Below, piece after piece: positions 27,301 to 39,888 of a DNA stretch of 64,000 bases. The stretch comes from Sapria himalayana (lineage: Eukaryota; Streptophyta; Magnoliopsida; Malpighiales; Rafflesiaceae): NCBI GenBank assembly GCA_029783825.1, contig JAREIK010002035.1:1-64000 (forward strand), written 5' to 3'. Within the stretch, counting starts at the first letter, position 1; the number at the start of each line of letters is the position of its first letter. The position numbers and the translations under genes were made by a program. Below the pieces are notes generated by a model. That model was not told the DNA's origin. It ran no database searches and saw nothing but the letters and a program-made list of their open reading frames with translations.

Positions 27301-28073
27301 TATATAGAATTTATTTCCAGAACCCCTAACATTTTGATTGTACCGAGCATGCCCACTTATTTTACAAATATTAAGGTCACTATCATCACCCTAGTATATC
27401 ATATAGTTGTTCACACAGTAATGAATGACTTGTACGTGTAATCCAAGCCTCTAACTAACTTCTTCATGCTATATAAATTCAATGATATCAGATTATCTTT
27501 TGGCAACAATTCTTGAATGTATTTGACATATCATCAAACCATGCATGCGAACAGCTGTGTATGCTTTATTTGAAACATCCTCATGGATGTAGAAAGTTGA
27601 GTATGCTTAGAATTTCCTTTATACAGGTTTGTCTCCAACTCGAATCATGTCATAGAAATTCCTTGCCTGCATTGGATTCCTCATTCGGGTTGAAATCAGA
27701 CCGCAGCATCAAAAATCATTTATGGTATGTAGTGTGATTAATATTATCTGAGACTATCTGAATAGTTTCACTTACTGACACCCATACTGAATTCGAATAC
27801 CTCTAATGGACTTGCTTCTCACCATGGTATATCCAAACATAGTAATCTGCCACAAAACATTTCTATACAAATGCATCTTCACAGTCTCAAAATTAAAAAA
27901 CTTTTTATTCTGACATTAAAAGTGTAAGGATACCTTATAATTGTATCATCATTCACACACTCAAGATTTCTCAGAGCAAACTCAACAAATTCATCAACTT
28001 TATCCCCTCATTCATTAGAGAACATTCCATGCACAATTCGACAATTGTACATCCATTCACGATCATCTTCCAT
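24365..28073 (-). pseudogene. Element A TNP2 transposase (full-length, degenerate)
   Basis: Starts at ATG 28071-28073 (MEDDREWMYNCRI), just after an acceptor-like CACTAG. The transposase-associated domain (DKVDEFVEFALRN, then the HLYRNGFVADYYVW-type stretch) is followed by the TNP2 core, including an MCMKEEFMFL-like block near 26990 and an INDFPAYSMMSGWST-like block near 26780. DUF4218 follows (roughly 25400-26230, with the FPPSFFDSM and EHLRVHLAYEA motifs) and then DUF4216 (24700-25030, NGFKFHTKSYCSLQATDNTW). The tail (24365-24600) is Asp/Glu-rich and ends NDFDENE-stop at 24365. There are many stops and frameshifts, including a TGA in the first 25 codons where B has TGG. Unlike B, it keeps the roughly 0.8 kb of TNP2 core between SQWPFG and the KKVVLEWVK motif. 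Confidence 0.85.
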
Positions 28074-28129
28074 AACTAGTGAAAAAAGATTCATTTTATT
28101 TAACACAAGCAATTATCTCTAATTATAGT

Positions 28130-30600
28130 TATATATTATTATATAGGAATTAATTTAGATATAAAAATATTTATATATAGTATACACATATAGTTTAAAA
28201 TAATGTTCTATGTTGTTATACATGTAATTATATATATAGTTACATGTGGTTATACATATAGTTACACATATAGTTAATCGTATATTGATACATGTAGGTT
28301 TATATATTTTTCATTTAATTTTATATATTTATACATATAGTAATGTATAGTTATACATTACTATAATACTTTACAAATATATATTAAATATAAGCTATAA
28401 ATTTAATATTTAAATATAATTATGCAAAACATTAAAGTTATACACATAGTAAGATATAATTATTTATAGTTATATATAATTTTACATATAATTTATATAG
28501 TTATAAATAGTTATATATAATTAAACATATAGTTATATAAAGATATATTCATACAAGTATTATAAGTAGTTATATATAAATATAAACAATGTTATAAAAA
28601 AATATTTTGCTTAATTATATTAATACAAAAATGTATATATAGTTACAAATATAGTTATATAAAATTATATAGACATTTATTTAGCTATACAAAATTTATA
28701 TATAGTCGTACACATATAGTTTAAAATAATGTTGTATGTTGTTATACATGTAATTATAATATGGTTACATGTGGTTATACATATAGTTACCATATAGTTA
28801 AACGTATATTTATACATGTAGGATTATATATTTGTTAATTTAATTTTTATATTTATACATATAGTTATGTATAGGTATAGATATAGTAAATTGCTTTTTT
28901 ATATACTACTATATACAAATATAGTTTAAAATAAGCTGTAAATTTAATATTTAAATATAATTAAGCATACAACTTTTAAAGTTATACACATAGTAAGATA
29001 CAATTATTTATAGTTAGATATTATTTTACATATAATATATGTAGTATAAATAGTTATATAGAATAAAACATATAGTTATATATAGATTTATTAATACAAG
29101 TAGTTATAGTGGTTATACATAAATATAAACAACGTTATAAAAAATTTTTTGCTAATTATATTAATACATAAATGTATATACAGTTACAAATATAGTTATA
29201 TATAATTATATAGACATTTATTTGTTATACAAATATTTATATATAGTTATACACATTAATTTAACATAATGTTGTATGTTGTTATACATGTATTATAAAT
29301 TTGTTACATGTGACTATACATATATTTACACAAAGTTAAACGTATATTTATACTTGTAGGTTTATATATTTGTTAATTTTATTTTATATATTATTACATA
29401 TAGTTATGTATAGGTATACATATAGTAAAATACTTTTTTATATACTACTATATACAAATATTTTAAATATAAGTTAAATTTAACATTTAAATATAATTAT
29501 GCATAAAACTTTTAATGTTATACACATAGTAAGATACAAATATTTATAGTTAGATATTATTTTACATATAATATATATAGTTATAAATAGTTATATAATT
29601 AAACAAATAGTTATATATAGATATATTTATACAAGTAGTGATAAGTAGTTATACATAAATATATACAATGTTATAAACAAATATTTTAATTTAATTATAT
29701 GAATACATATATGTATAATAGTTACAAATATAGTTATATTTAATTATATAGAGTGTTACATATTTATACAAATATTTATATATAGTTATAGACATAAAGT
29801 TATAAATATGTATGTAGTTAAAGATATAATTACATTTATATAGGTATACATTTAGTAAAATATAATTATAAATAGTTATATATTAGTATACATATATGTA
29901 TTTTTTAGAAATATAGTTATATAGAATTATACATTAGTTATACATTATTATATAGTTACAAATTAGTTATATAAAGTTATAAATATAGTTAGAAAAGTTG
30001 TTAACATTCTTATAAATATAGTTATAAATACTTTTACATAAAATGACATATGATTATATAATTAAACATGTGTATCTATATAATACTTGAATAAAATATA
30101 AGTACTTAAATATTATTATATTTATATGTAAACTTTTATAAATAATATATAGTATAATATCACATTTATATAAACATTATAAATATTTTATATTTATATA
30201 AAAAATAATATGTAATATAAATATTTACAAAATTGTATAATCATTTAATATTACATAATTGTTATATAAGAAAATATAAATGGATAGTTTAATGTAAATT
30301 ATATATATATATCTATAAACATTAATACATATGTATAAATATATATATATTATATGTTTATATAAATATATCAATGTGTATTTATAATATAATACATTTA
30401 TATATATTAAAGTATAAAATTTATACATAATATCATTCGATTATATAAATCTATAAAAGTTTATATATACTGTTATAGATATTAATTAGAATTAACATTA
30501 ACTAAAGTTTGATTAAACATAAATCATAATATATATTAAAGTTTGACATTTATACATAATGTCATACGATTATATAAATATAAACCATTAACATTAAGAT
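28130..30600 (-). repeat. AT-rich tandem repeats (~0.53 kb unit) in the first intron of element A TNP2
   Basis: Nearly pure A/T with ATAGTTATA-type words. A landmark, TTGTTATACATGTA preceded by ATAATGTT and followed by a TACATGTGGTTATACA-like phrase, recurs near 28215, 28740 and 29280, giving a period of about 525-540 bases and three copies plus decayed flanks. Element B carries the inverted equivalent at 53645-54990. It lies between a splice-donor-like site at 30877-30882 and an acceptor at 28076, so it probably occupies a first intron. Confidence 0.8.
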
Positions 30601-31018
30601 TATTCGGATGCAAACATTATATAATTGAAATCAAAATCACTAAAATCCTAAAAATATAAATAGTAGATGAACAAATTTTAAAAATGAAAAATTATGTTTA
30701 ATTAATTGTGCTGAGCAAAAATCATGTCAGTTAATTGAAATTGAGCAAAAATTAAAATTAGGAGGAGAAAAAACCTAATACCCAAATATACTGAAAAATG
30801 AAATTCCAAATGTCTATATATAATTCTAAGAGACGGAGATGTGTATAAGCAATTTGAAGGCGAAGGACAAAGAAAAACTTACTTGGATTCAGAAGAAATA
30901 TCGAATTTATGCGATTTCGTGCTTACAGTCGACTTTATTCAAAAAAAATGACGGAGTTTTGATGATTTAGGTTATAATGACTTAGCAAATGATTTTCAAA
31001 TCAAAAAAATAAAACATT
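30601..31018 (-). promoter_or_regulatory. Element A 5' leader with splice donor
   Basis: About 400 less AT-biased bases between the subterminal repeats and the AT-rich intron. On the - strand it has CAAGTAAGT, a good plant donor, at 30877-30882. The best acceptor is the CACTAG two bases before the TNP2 ATG, giving a predicted intron of about 2.8 kb. No TATA box is evident upstream of the donor; in En/Spm the promoter lies within the subterminal repeats. Promoter assignment is inference. Confidence 0.45.
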
Positions 31019-31832
31019 GAATTAACGACCAAAATTATGTTGTTAAAGGTCGGTGAAAAAAATCTATAAGTATTTGGAAGTCAATTTACTGACAATTTTA
31101 ATGGTAATATGTTTTTCGTCATTAATTGGTCGGTAATTAGTTGGCAATTTCTATTCGATATTTCCATCCTAATTTACTGACCAATTTCCGACCAAAACAT
31201 TTTGGTAGGGAGTTATGGTGGTATTCGGTCGTGAAATTATCAGTAATTACCGGCCTAAATATCGGTCAGTAGTTTGGTCATAATTACGATGTTATAAATA
31301 TATTGGATAACACTTTAACGCCCATTTTTAATGGTTATATTTTTTGGTCGTTAAATGGTCGGTAATCTTTCGAGAATGTTTTTCTCTAATTCTTTTTTAT
31401 TTACAGACCATATTATCCACCAAATAAATTTGATCTATAATATATGGTCCTTATTGGTTGGAAATTTGGTCGGAAGTATTTTTCTCCGATGCTCCTCTGG
31501 ATATCTAAATTGGTTGTGAATTGGTCAGTAATTACCAACCTATATATTTGGTCGGTAAATAGCAGGTATGTGCTAAGCCATAAATAATTTGGAAAAACTA
31601 CTATACTGATCAATTATAATGATATATCATTAAATGGTCGGTAATATATTCAACAACTACTCTACAACCGATTTCTTACCAAAAATATTTAGTTGGTAAT
31701 TATGGTCAGTATTTTGTCGCAAATTGGTCGGTAGAATTTTTTTTTCTATATCCTTTTTTGCTCGCTAACTAGTCATTTTAGACATCAATTACCGACCAAA
31801 TTTTTCGTCAGTATTTCGGTCGGTATTATCAT
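31019..31832. repeat. Element A subterminal repeats, 5' side
   Basis: Many degenerate TTGGTCGGTAAT/ATTACCGACCAA copies in both orientations over about 800 bases, ending at the right terminus. Longer and denser than the 3' block, as is usual for CACTA elements. Confidence 0.9.
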
Positions 31833-31846
31833 AATTTTTAGTAGTG
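31833..31846 (-). repeat. Element A terminal inverted repeat, right
   Basis: Reads CACTACTAAAAATT on the - strand, with a canonical CACTA start. Confidence 0.92.
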
Positions 31847-31849
31847 ATG
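31847..31849. repeat. Target site duplication ATG, right copy
   Basis: ATG immediately after element A, identical to 21551-21553. Here it is also the Met codon of the interrupted GMCMK motif of element C. Confidence 0.9.
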
Positions 31850-33077
31850 AAAGTGCCTCATGTGTTCTTGTTAGTAATTATATAGGCACCAACAACACTA
31901 AGCATAAGAAATATTTTCTTCAGCCACTGATAGCTGAATTGAAACATATGTTGAAACATATGATGTGTCTCAAAAATAAAATTTTTAAATGAGAACATCT
32001 TTGATGGAACTATTAGTGACTTTCCGACATAATAAATATTGTTTGGATGAAGAATAATTAGTAAATTACTTGTCTGCATTGTATGTAGTACTTAGATACC
32101 TTTTTCACTCCCAAATTGTCATTGGACATCATGCTCGATAATCATTGAAAATATTTACCGCATAAATCACCCCTTCAAATGAAATAAAAACTACTTTATT
32201 AAAAATAAAACAATTTCTGTCCAGTCACCTCCTATAGGTATGGAACATAAATTTTAGTAGCACATCAAGATGTTGGGACTTAGAAATGTAACTGAAGCTG
32301 ATGCAGAAGAGAGTCAATAGCAACATTTGTAAACTAGTGGTTGGGGTGGAGAAAATGTAGTATATTTTTGGATTTGCCTTATTGGAGTACCAATCTGATT
32401 CATCATAATCTCGATGTATTGCAAATAGAGAAAATTGTGGTTTGAAAATGTCTCAATACTATCATGCACATTGAGGGCAAAACAAAAGACAACATCAAAA
32501 CTAGGAAGGATTTGATATTATTGACGAAAAGAGTTAGAGAAGAATGCTAATGATAAATATTCAAAGAAAAGCTACACATTGGATAAGATGGTAAGCAAGC
32601 TATTTGTGAATTAGTGGAAAATCTCAAATTTCTTGATGTCTATATGTCAAATATGGGAATGATGTGTGGACTTACGAATTACAACCTTTTTAGTATGAAA
32701 AGTCATGACTGTCAAGTCTTTATGTAGAGGTTAATCCCACTAGCATTTAGAATTTGATGCAAATGAGGTTGTGGGAACCACTAACTGGTTGAGCTTAACC
32801 TTTAAAGACTTTGCCCAGTAAGAAAATCAATGAGGAATATCTAAAAAGATTATAGTTAGAAATTCCAAAAATTCTATGAAAGTAGAAAGAATATTTCCTT
32901 CTGCTTTCTTGACTCAATGAAAACATTTTCCTATCCACTTACCATATGAGGCAAGGATAGCAAGACTAGTATAGGTTTGTTGGATATACCTTTTGAGAGG
33001 TACTAACTTCTCATATAAATTTTCAACTTCCTTGATATTTGATGTTAATAACATATGAAAATAATTAATTAATGTCA

Positions 33078-33090
33078 TAAATATATATAT

Positions 33091-33128
<38 letters not shown>

Positions 33129-33163
33129 GTGTGTGTGTGTGTGTGTGTGTGTGTTGTGTGTGT
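33078..33163. repeat. (AT)n-(GT)n microsatellite in the DUF4218 intron of element C
   Basis: About 24 AT units followed by about 16 GT units with one interruption. It lies in the intron that splits the conserved WMYPFERY and LRKLK motifs. Element B has an (AT)n(AC)n tract in the homologous intron. Confidence 0.9.
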
Positions 33164-34397
33164 AGGTTCCTTTGTCATTTGAAAAAAAAATGTTGGTAAT
33201 AAGGCTCGAGTTGAGGGTTCAATATGTAATGCGTATTTAGTTGAAGAAGCATCAAACTTTTGTTCGCATTACTTTGAATCGCATGTTCACACGAGATAGT
33301 AGAATGTGCCTTGTAATGATGATGACGGGGTTTCTGTCCAATAGAAGGTAATTTGTCAATATTCACGTATCCTGGATGTTCTTATGGAACTGCAAAGCCT
33401 AGGACAATTTATGCCGGGGGAACTTCGGGCTGCTCAAACCCATATTCTTTTGAATTGTGTTGAGGTTTCACCTTTTGAAGTAGTTACATTCTAAGCTACA
33501 TGAACAAGATCCAAGAATTAGTGACATTGACATTGATCAAATGCTCAATAATAATTTTGTTGAATTGTTTCAAACTCTATGTAAGAGTATTTCCTTCCCT
33601 ACATAATTTTTCATAAGCAAATATTTAAAATCAAATACATATTGACATTACTATTTTTAAATTAACAGGCATGTAATCCAAGTAACAATGTGGCAAATAT
33701 CTTTGTAATGGCTCTTGCTGAAAGGCCAAATAGAACCACACAGTCATATCCAATGTTACTTGTCAATGGGTACAAATTTTATACTATAGACCTCGGGACT
33801 GACCGAGCTACCATGGACAGTGGTGTTTGCATTAGGGTACAAACTATAGGTAGAATGCAAGTGATTATTATGGTCAATGGATAGAGATATTAGAGTTAGA
33901 GTATCCTGGTTATCCATTCAAAATAACGATTCTATTTAAATATGATTGATTTGACCCTTCAAGGCCTGGTACTAGGAGGCACCCAAATTACAGCCTCACA
34001 GAAGTCAACCAAAGTAGAAGGTTTAATAAATATGAACCATTCATACTTTACAATGCAGGCATGCTAGGTATATTATGTACCATATCCTTCATTAAGGTGA
34101 GCCCAAACGGATTGGATAGCTATGTGCAAGATTAAGGCGAGGGCAATTGTAGAGATACCTGAATTGTCACAGAAAACTTTTTCAATGTTGGAGTTGGCCT
34201 TTCAAGATAATGAAATTAATTTATATCAAATTGAGGTGGTGGAGGACAATGATCTTTTTCTTCTTAATGATCCAAATGGTGGAGATATAGGTGCTAATGT
34301 AGGAGATGATGAATTTGAATCTGAAGATGAGATTGAACATGTTTTGGAAGCAGAATCAGAAGATGAAGATGATGATGATGACTTAGCTGATTTGTAG

Positions 34398-37064
34398 TAT
34401 TTTTTTTGCAATCTTGTTGTGAAACGCCCTAGTAAACTTATCTCCTAAGTTATTATAATCACTAGTTGTCCATTTTCTAACTCATAACCTGCCTTTTGAT
34501 GTAATGGGAAGGGATGAGTTTGGAATTTTCTGCTAGTTTTTGTTTCTAGTATTTTTTTTAAGGAAAGGATTGTGTAACAATCCTTTCTTTAGTGGCATTA
34601 GAAACTTTTCAATGAATAACTTACACTTGAAAAATAGATTTCATATCAAAATTTCTTCATTCATTCTTTATTTCTTATTTATTTATTTGTTTTTCTCCAC
34701 ATGATTTTTCTTAGTATATTCTGTACAATATTAGTAGTCTAGTATTTTTGATTGCTGCTCCATTTTGAAATTGTTATCTGATTTGTACACATCAAAAACC
34801 CAAGCCAATGTGTAGACAAGATTAATAATGTATCCTTTATTGTTATAATTATGAATACATATTACATGTGAGATGATGAATGGTTTATTTTAGATGCTAT
34901 AAGTCTATAATCATAAATAAGCATATTTGCTCTCTTGAATATCTACTTGCTTTAGAAACTTTTTCTTTTTTGTATCATTAAATAACATGATTTGAAAATT
35001 TATTGGAAAATTCGTTACCTTTCCAAGGATGAGTATAAGAACTAAAGCATAATATAAATGGTATCAGGATTATTTGGTGTACATCTAGTGAAGAGCCGGG
35101 GCTCCAGTTGTAGTTTGATTTGGAGGTTTGATGATATTTGTGCATAGATAATCACTCATACCATGGGCAAAAAAAATCTCCGAATTGAAGTGTCACTACT
35201 ACCCATCAACACAACCCTAAATTTTCTTATCATTTTTTTCATTGTTCCAAGAAGTGTCGATAATTTTCTTTTTGTTTCTTGTGAATTGTTTGATTTTGGC
35301 CTTTGTTGAAGAAAATAATAGTGTTTGTGATTAATAGTTAATCTTTATTCTCCATTATCTTGCGGATTGATGTTTTGATTTATTCTATTTGTTGTGCTGA
35401 GTTCAATCATGCGATAAAAATATGCCATTTTTTTAAATTTTCCTTCAAGTATATCTAGGTAGTTGACTATTATGGCTTGTACTTAAACAATAGAGGCTTC
35501 ATTGTTTAGCTTTTAGAGAGCCTGATGTATGGATTACTAAGGTTTCATTTGCATTACTTTGTTTTTCATATGGGCTACATATGCATTTTTGTTTAAGTTT
35601 TAAATTGATTAGTTTTGCTGGTATATGGATTTTGCTATTGTGATTTGGGTAGAGAAGATATAGGGCAGTGTTGTGATGATTATGATTGTGATTTTGCTAG
35701 TATGGTTATGAAAGAATCTTCCAGGAACTATACAAGGAGAAAGTGAAGCATAAATATAGTGAGATTGTATTATATCGACAAGTTAACTTAAATCATTAAT
35801 CACAAAGTCATGATTCATACTTTGTTCAATGGTTTCATATTTTTTGATTGTGCCATTGGAGTTGCTATACTGTAAGTAGACAATAATATGCATATTTATT
35901 TTTATGAAAGCTTAAATTAAAACTACCCAAATGCCCCTTAAGTTTTGTATTTCATGGTATATGGAGACTAGTGGAACAATCATAATTACATGAGTGGTTA
36001 TAGTTTTTTTTCATTTTTGTGCCTGGTTATTTAGTTTGGGAATTCAAAAATAGCTTTATTACTTACCCGAAGGCTTGATCCATGAACTATTGATAAGTGT
36101 TAGCACTCTTTGTATGGATAGAGATTTAATGATTATTTTCATTTGTGCATGTTAAGGAAGGAAAATTTGTTGGAAATTAAATGTTTTCTTATTTCCCATT
36201 TTTTCCATGTTTATGCTTATTTTCCATATTCTGTAATACTGATTAAATCCTTTCATTCGTTGATTCTTTTTCTAGGTTTGTGATCATTGAGACGAGGAGT
36301 TTTTTAGGTTTGTGATCGTTGAGACTAGGGGGAAAAAAAGTTTGAGAAAATCTTTTCCTTTTGTGTTTTGCAATATATTGAGAAATTCGGTGCATAAAAA
36401 ATCTTACACAATGTATATGTTTCCTTTTCTTTGTCTTTTGATTGGCCTAATAGACCAAACATAACTCTATATTCCTTATTATGCCTAATATTATGGTATA
36501 TAGTCTATACCTCAAAATACAACCAGTATGGTGGATGCTTCTGATTAGGACAATCTTATACATGTTAAAGTGCATAAACCTTTTATCTTGGATGGGTATT
36601 ATACTCATAACAAAATCAGTTATGCTGGAATTTTATTTTAATATATTGTTCTCTCTTTTAACTAAATCTATAAAACACATATGAATTTGGTGAGAAAACA
36701 CATTAAAGCTGAACTCATCAATATCATTTTATGGTATAGTGATCTAACTAAAAAGAACTTAAGAGTTGACAAAGGCAAGTTAAGTATGAATTACATGATA
36801 CCTTTATACAAAAAAAAAGTATAAGATCTACTATTTTTTATACTATCAATGTTATTACTTTCAACTATTATGATCATATTTTAAGCAATCAAGGAAGGAC
36901 TATAGTAGAATCAAGTACTTACAATTTGTATGTCATTATGCTTTATGCTATTGTGATCATATTTCAAGATAATATACAACATTGACTTTATACTTGTAGA
37001 TTAACACTTTATGCTTGTTAATGAACTTCTTGAGTGGTTAGTTTACTAACCATCATATGTGCAG
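34398..37064. other. Long spacer between element C genes 1 and 2
   Basis: About 2.7 kb with no recognisable coding sequence. The equivalent gap is only 75-200 bases in A, B and D. It has an AT-rich intron-like texture and ends in a TGTGCAG acceptor-like site right before the ATG of gene 2. A short direct repeat of AGGTTTGTGATC plus GTTGAGAC lies at about 36274-36333. A long leader intron or an unrecognised insertion could explain the extra length. Confidence 0.5.
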
Positions 37065-39091
37065 ATGGGTAGAGGTAAAGGAATAGAAGGAATCTATGAA
37101 TGTAGATGTAAAAGAAGAGGAGGAAACCATGAAGGTAGAGGTAATAATAATAGTAGATATTAGACAGAGTCTATTAATGAGATAAATCATGTAACAGAGA
37201 CCAAAGACATGGCTCTCATTATACAATCACAAATTCTTTCAGTACAACCATCACCTTCACTGCCAGCATAGACGCCACAACAATTTGAAATTGGCTCTGG
37301 ATCAGCATCTGTTGGTGAATCTATAAATGTTGAGGCCAACATTGATGGTACTTCTAGATTTGACCCTAGAGGTGATCATTATTGAGAACATAGAGTAAGC
37401 TTTCAACAACTTAATTTTCTTCTAATAATGCAAATAGAAGCATGTACTATATTAACATGTCATAAGCATTACTATCCATCAATCTAGAATATTTAGTTAC
37501 CACTCAAGTGCTATAATGATAACATTTAATTAATTGACATATACCTATACACTAAAATATTCTTAGTTTTATGTATTAAAATGTGGCAGAAAGAAGCAAC
37601 TTAATTTATTTTGTATTGGTTTTTGTTATAAATCAGCTAGTCAAGCCCATTATCCTCATCATTTTTTTAGAATTCACTAGAGATTGAGCTATCCCATTAA
37701 TTACTCTAATCAGTTAACTAGCATAAGAAGGGTCAAACACAAACACTTGTCCACAATGTATGTGGATTTGTATAAAAATATATGTTCATGTCATTTTCAG
37801 TAGAATTGTAAGTCAATGCATTTAATTATCCAATTTAATCACAATTAATATCATTACCAAGAAAATGACTTCTTTATTTGTTTAGTATTATTTAATCTTT
37901 TAAATACTAAAACTAAGAAGAAAGTAATTTTCATCATAGGTTGTTGCCTCATGAAAAATGCTCATGGATGATTAAAAAACTTTCAAGCAACAACTTCACA
38001 AGGATGGGTATACTTGGAAGAACCTTTCTTAGAACACTAAAGATTTGTATTTTGAGGATTTTCAGGCAATATTTTTCAAAAATATTGTAACTTTTAAAAT
38101 ATAAAATGAGTTTGTACTAACTATTTGTTTTTTTTTTTGCAAATTTATAGTAATATTTTTGGTGGGATCAAAAAATAAGTGGCATAGTCAAGATTCTTTT
38201 GGAGAAACATGTAGCTTTTAAGAATGCCAAACAGAAGCCGAGCTATGTTTCTGATGATATTTAGAAGGCATGGAATGATGAATTCAATAAGCCCGAGTAC
38301 ATAGCAAGAGCATGACATAACAAGCTAAATCAACAAGCTGGTGAACCTGCCACTCATAACAGAGGATCTATCACGCATTATTCACATCCTAAATGCATGG
38401 TTAGGTTTTTACGATTAGAAAGTTTGTTACAATAACATTTTAATTATGTGATCACTTTATATACATTTTTTGTTTTGAACTCACAAGAACAGAGTTTGGG
38501 AAAGAAGCCTATATACTATAAGTTGTTTATTCATAATCATAGTAAAAGGAGTGATGGCTCATTCGTCAATGAGAAAGCCAAAGCTTTGAATATTAGCATC
38601 TTAATTAAAATTTAATGATTTATTATATTAATAGTTAATTATTTCATTACTAAATTTATAAATTATAATGTGATGTGTTGTTGAGTGCATGATGATTTCA
38701 TCCAACTACAAAAGGAGATGTCCCAACCAGAGGAGGGGTCGTCCGAACCTAGTTTAGTTGATGAAAATGAATTTTTTTTAAATGTCGGGGGAGTGAAGAA
38801 ATCGAGACTATATGATATTAACTATGAAATAGCAACATACTATAGCATTGCTTCTTTTAGTGGCACTTCACCTGCTAAGGGTCATAGCCATGAGTTAGAG
38901 GATAAATTCTAGCTTGTGTAGGAAGAAAATGAGCTGTTACGTGATCAGTTTAATGATTTGCAAGATCAACACCAAAAAATACAAGTGCGAAATGAAATAA
39001 TGCATGAGGAGATGCATAACAAATGCAAGAGGTAATGTGTAAAAAAATGTAAGATATGCAAAGAGAGATGAAAGAGCAGATGAAATCATAG
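37065..39091 (+). pseudogene. Element C second protein (Transposase_24-like)
   Basis: Chosen start is ATG 37065-37067 (MGRGKGIEGIYECRCKRRGG), following GCAG. The first exon is basic, then Gln/Ser/Pro-rich, to about 37385. After an intron come LEKHVAFKNAKQKPSYVSDD (about 38200), AWNDEFNKPEY, and HNKLNQQAGEPATHNRGSIT followed by HYSHP, the GGS-I-x-x-H signature of Transposase_24. The next exon (38505) reads KRSDGSFVNEKA, and a later one (38690-38912) reads NVGGVKKSRLYDIN, equivalent to the GGKKKGRVYGLG motif of the family. A Glu/Gln-rich coiled coil follows to about 39091. In-frame TAG, TGA and TAA codons mark it as broken. The protein would have bound the element's subterminal repeats. Confidence 0.75.
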
Positions 39092-39339
39092 TTGGCTTCT
39101 TTTTTTCATGGTATAATGATCAGTAGCTATATTTGACACTACTATTACCATTTTTTTATTTAAGAATACTATTGATTTTATAATTTATTAAAGGTATTGT
39201 GTATTTCAACTTATTTAATGATATCTATTATTTTAACTATAAAGCTACATCCTAATGATTTCATATAATTGGCTTTAAAAGACAAAAAGATTAGTATGAA
39301 AAGTCACGACATGTGAACAAAAATATTTGTATATATTGA

Positions 39340-39873
39340 TAGCAAAGAAATCAAAATTTCCATCTCTGATTAGAGATGGAATGTTGCACTTTGATTAGAG
39401 ATAGAATTTGAGACCAAAATTTCCATATATGATCTGAGACAAAATCATTCTGTTTTTGGAGGGAGATGAAATTTGAGACCAAAAATTCAGTCTAACTAGA
39501 GACAGAATGAAATCTAGTTCTGATCAAAGATAGAATCAAATCCGTCTATAAATAGAGATAGAATTTAAGACAAAATTCCATATCTAGTCAGAGATAGAAT
39601 CAATGTCTCTAGACATAGATGAAATTTAAGACCAAAAATTCTATCACTAATCAGAGATGGAATTAGCTTTGGGAATTATTAATTTAGAAATGGTAAAATC
39701 CATCACTAATCCATCTCTAATTAGAGACTAAAAGTTCCATCATTAATCAGATATGTATTAGAGATGGTCAAAATCACATACCAGCATTTTTAAGACTAAA
39801 ACTTTCGTCTCTAACCCATCTGGAATTCTATTTATAGATGGATTAGAGTCCAAAATGTTTGTCTCTAAATGAA
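39340..39873. repeat. Element C 3' subterminal repeats
   Basis: About ten degenerate copies of a 30-40 base unit with GAGATAGAATTTGAGACCAAAA and CATCTCTAATTAGAGAC phrases in both orientations. They are quite different from the repeats of A/B and D, so C is a separate family. Confidence 0.85.
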
Positions 39874-39888
39874 GGTTTTTTTGTACTG
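39874..39888 (-). repeat. Element C right terminus
   Basis: GGTTTTTTTGTACTG; its complement CAGTACAAAAAAACC is one substitution from a standard CACTA end. GATA repeat begins within five bases. Confidence 0.75.

Larger units (their letters stand above)
21554..31846 (-). mobile_element. CACTA element A, complete, nested in element C
   Basis: A full-length 10,293-bp CACTA element with genes on the - strand. The left terminus is CCCTACTAAAATTC; the right terminus is the reverse complement of CACTACTAAAAATT. The ends are flanked by a perfect ATG duplication. Both ends carry dense ACCGACCA/TGGTCGGT subterminal repeats. From 5' to 3' on the - strand it holds a non-coding leader with a splice-donor-like site, about 2.5 kb of AT-rich tandem repeats, the TNP2 gene, and after a 90-base gap the Transposase_24 gene. 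Both genes contain stops and frameshifts, so it is a dead copy. The left end has CCCTA rather than CACTA, which could itself impair mobility. Confidence 0.93.
31847..34397 (+). pseudogene. Element C TNP2 transposase, 3' part (DUF4218 and DUF4216)
   Basis: Resumes the frame interrupted at 21553 with MKVPHVFLLVI, then FLQPLIAELKH after a one-base shift. TNP2 core sequence is decayed through 32000-32600. DUF4218 spans roughly 32600-33540, with the NVGNKARVEGSICNAYLVEE-type segment and FCSHYFE visible after the intron at about 33005-33165. DUF4216 spans about 33660-34110: NGYKFYTIDLGTDRATMDSG, then FNKYEPFI. The C-terminal tail (34120-34397) is Asp/Glu-rich and ends DDDDDLADL-stop. Multiple stops and shifts make it non-functional. 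Confidence 0.82.
20715..39888 (+). mobile_element. CACTA element C, 5'-truncated, split by nested element A
   Basis: A CACTA element read on the + strand, made of 20715-21553 plus 31847-39888 (about 8.9 kb without the insert). It retains a TNP2 transposase gene missing its first part, a second Transposase_24 gene, a 3' subterminal repeat block and a right terminal sequence ending in TTTTTTTGTACTG at 39888. The reverse complement, CAGTACAAAAAAA, is one base from the CACTACAAAAAAA seen in many plant CACTA elements. The left terminus and first part of TNP2 are missing: TATC array replaces them, joining at codons equivalent to IYQGE. A TAA follows the right end, but with the left end lost no target duplication can be confirmed. 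Confidence 0.85.

Noticed and set aside
28130..30600. Organellar DNA, replication origin or centromere satellite
   Set aside because: Although AT-rich and tandem, the segment lies inside a bounded CACTA element, is shared with element B, and sits where the first intron is expected.
34226..34411. Serine-rich frame on the - strand
   Set aside because: It is the antisense of the Asp/Glu-rich tail of element C TNP2 (GAT/GAA codons read backward).
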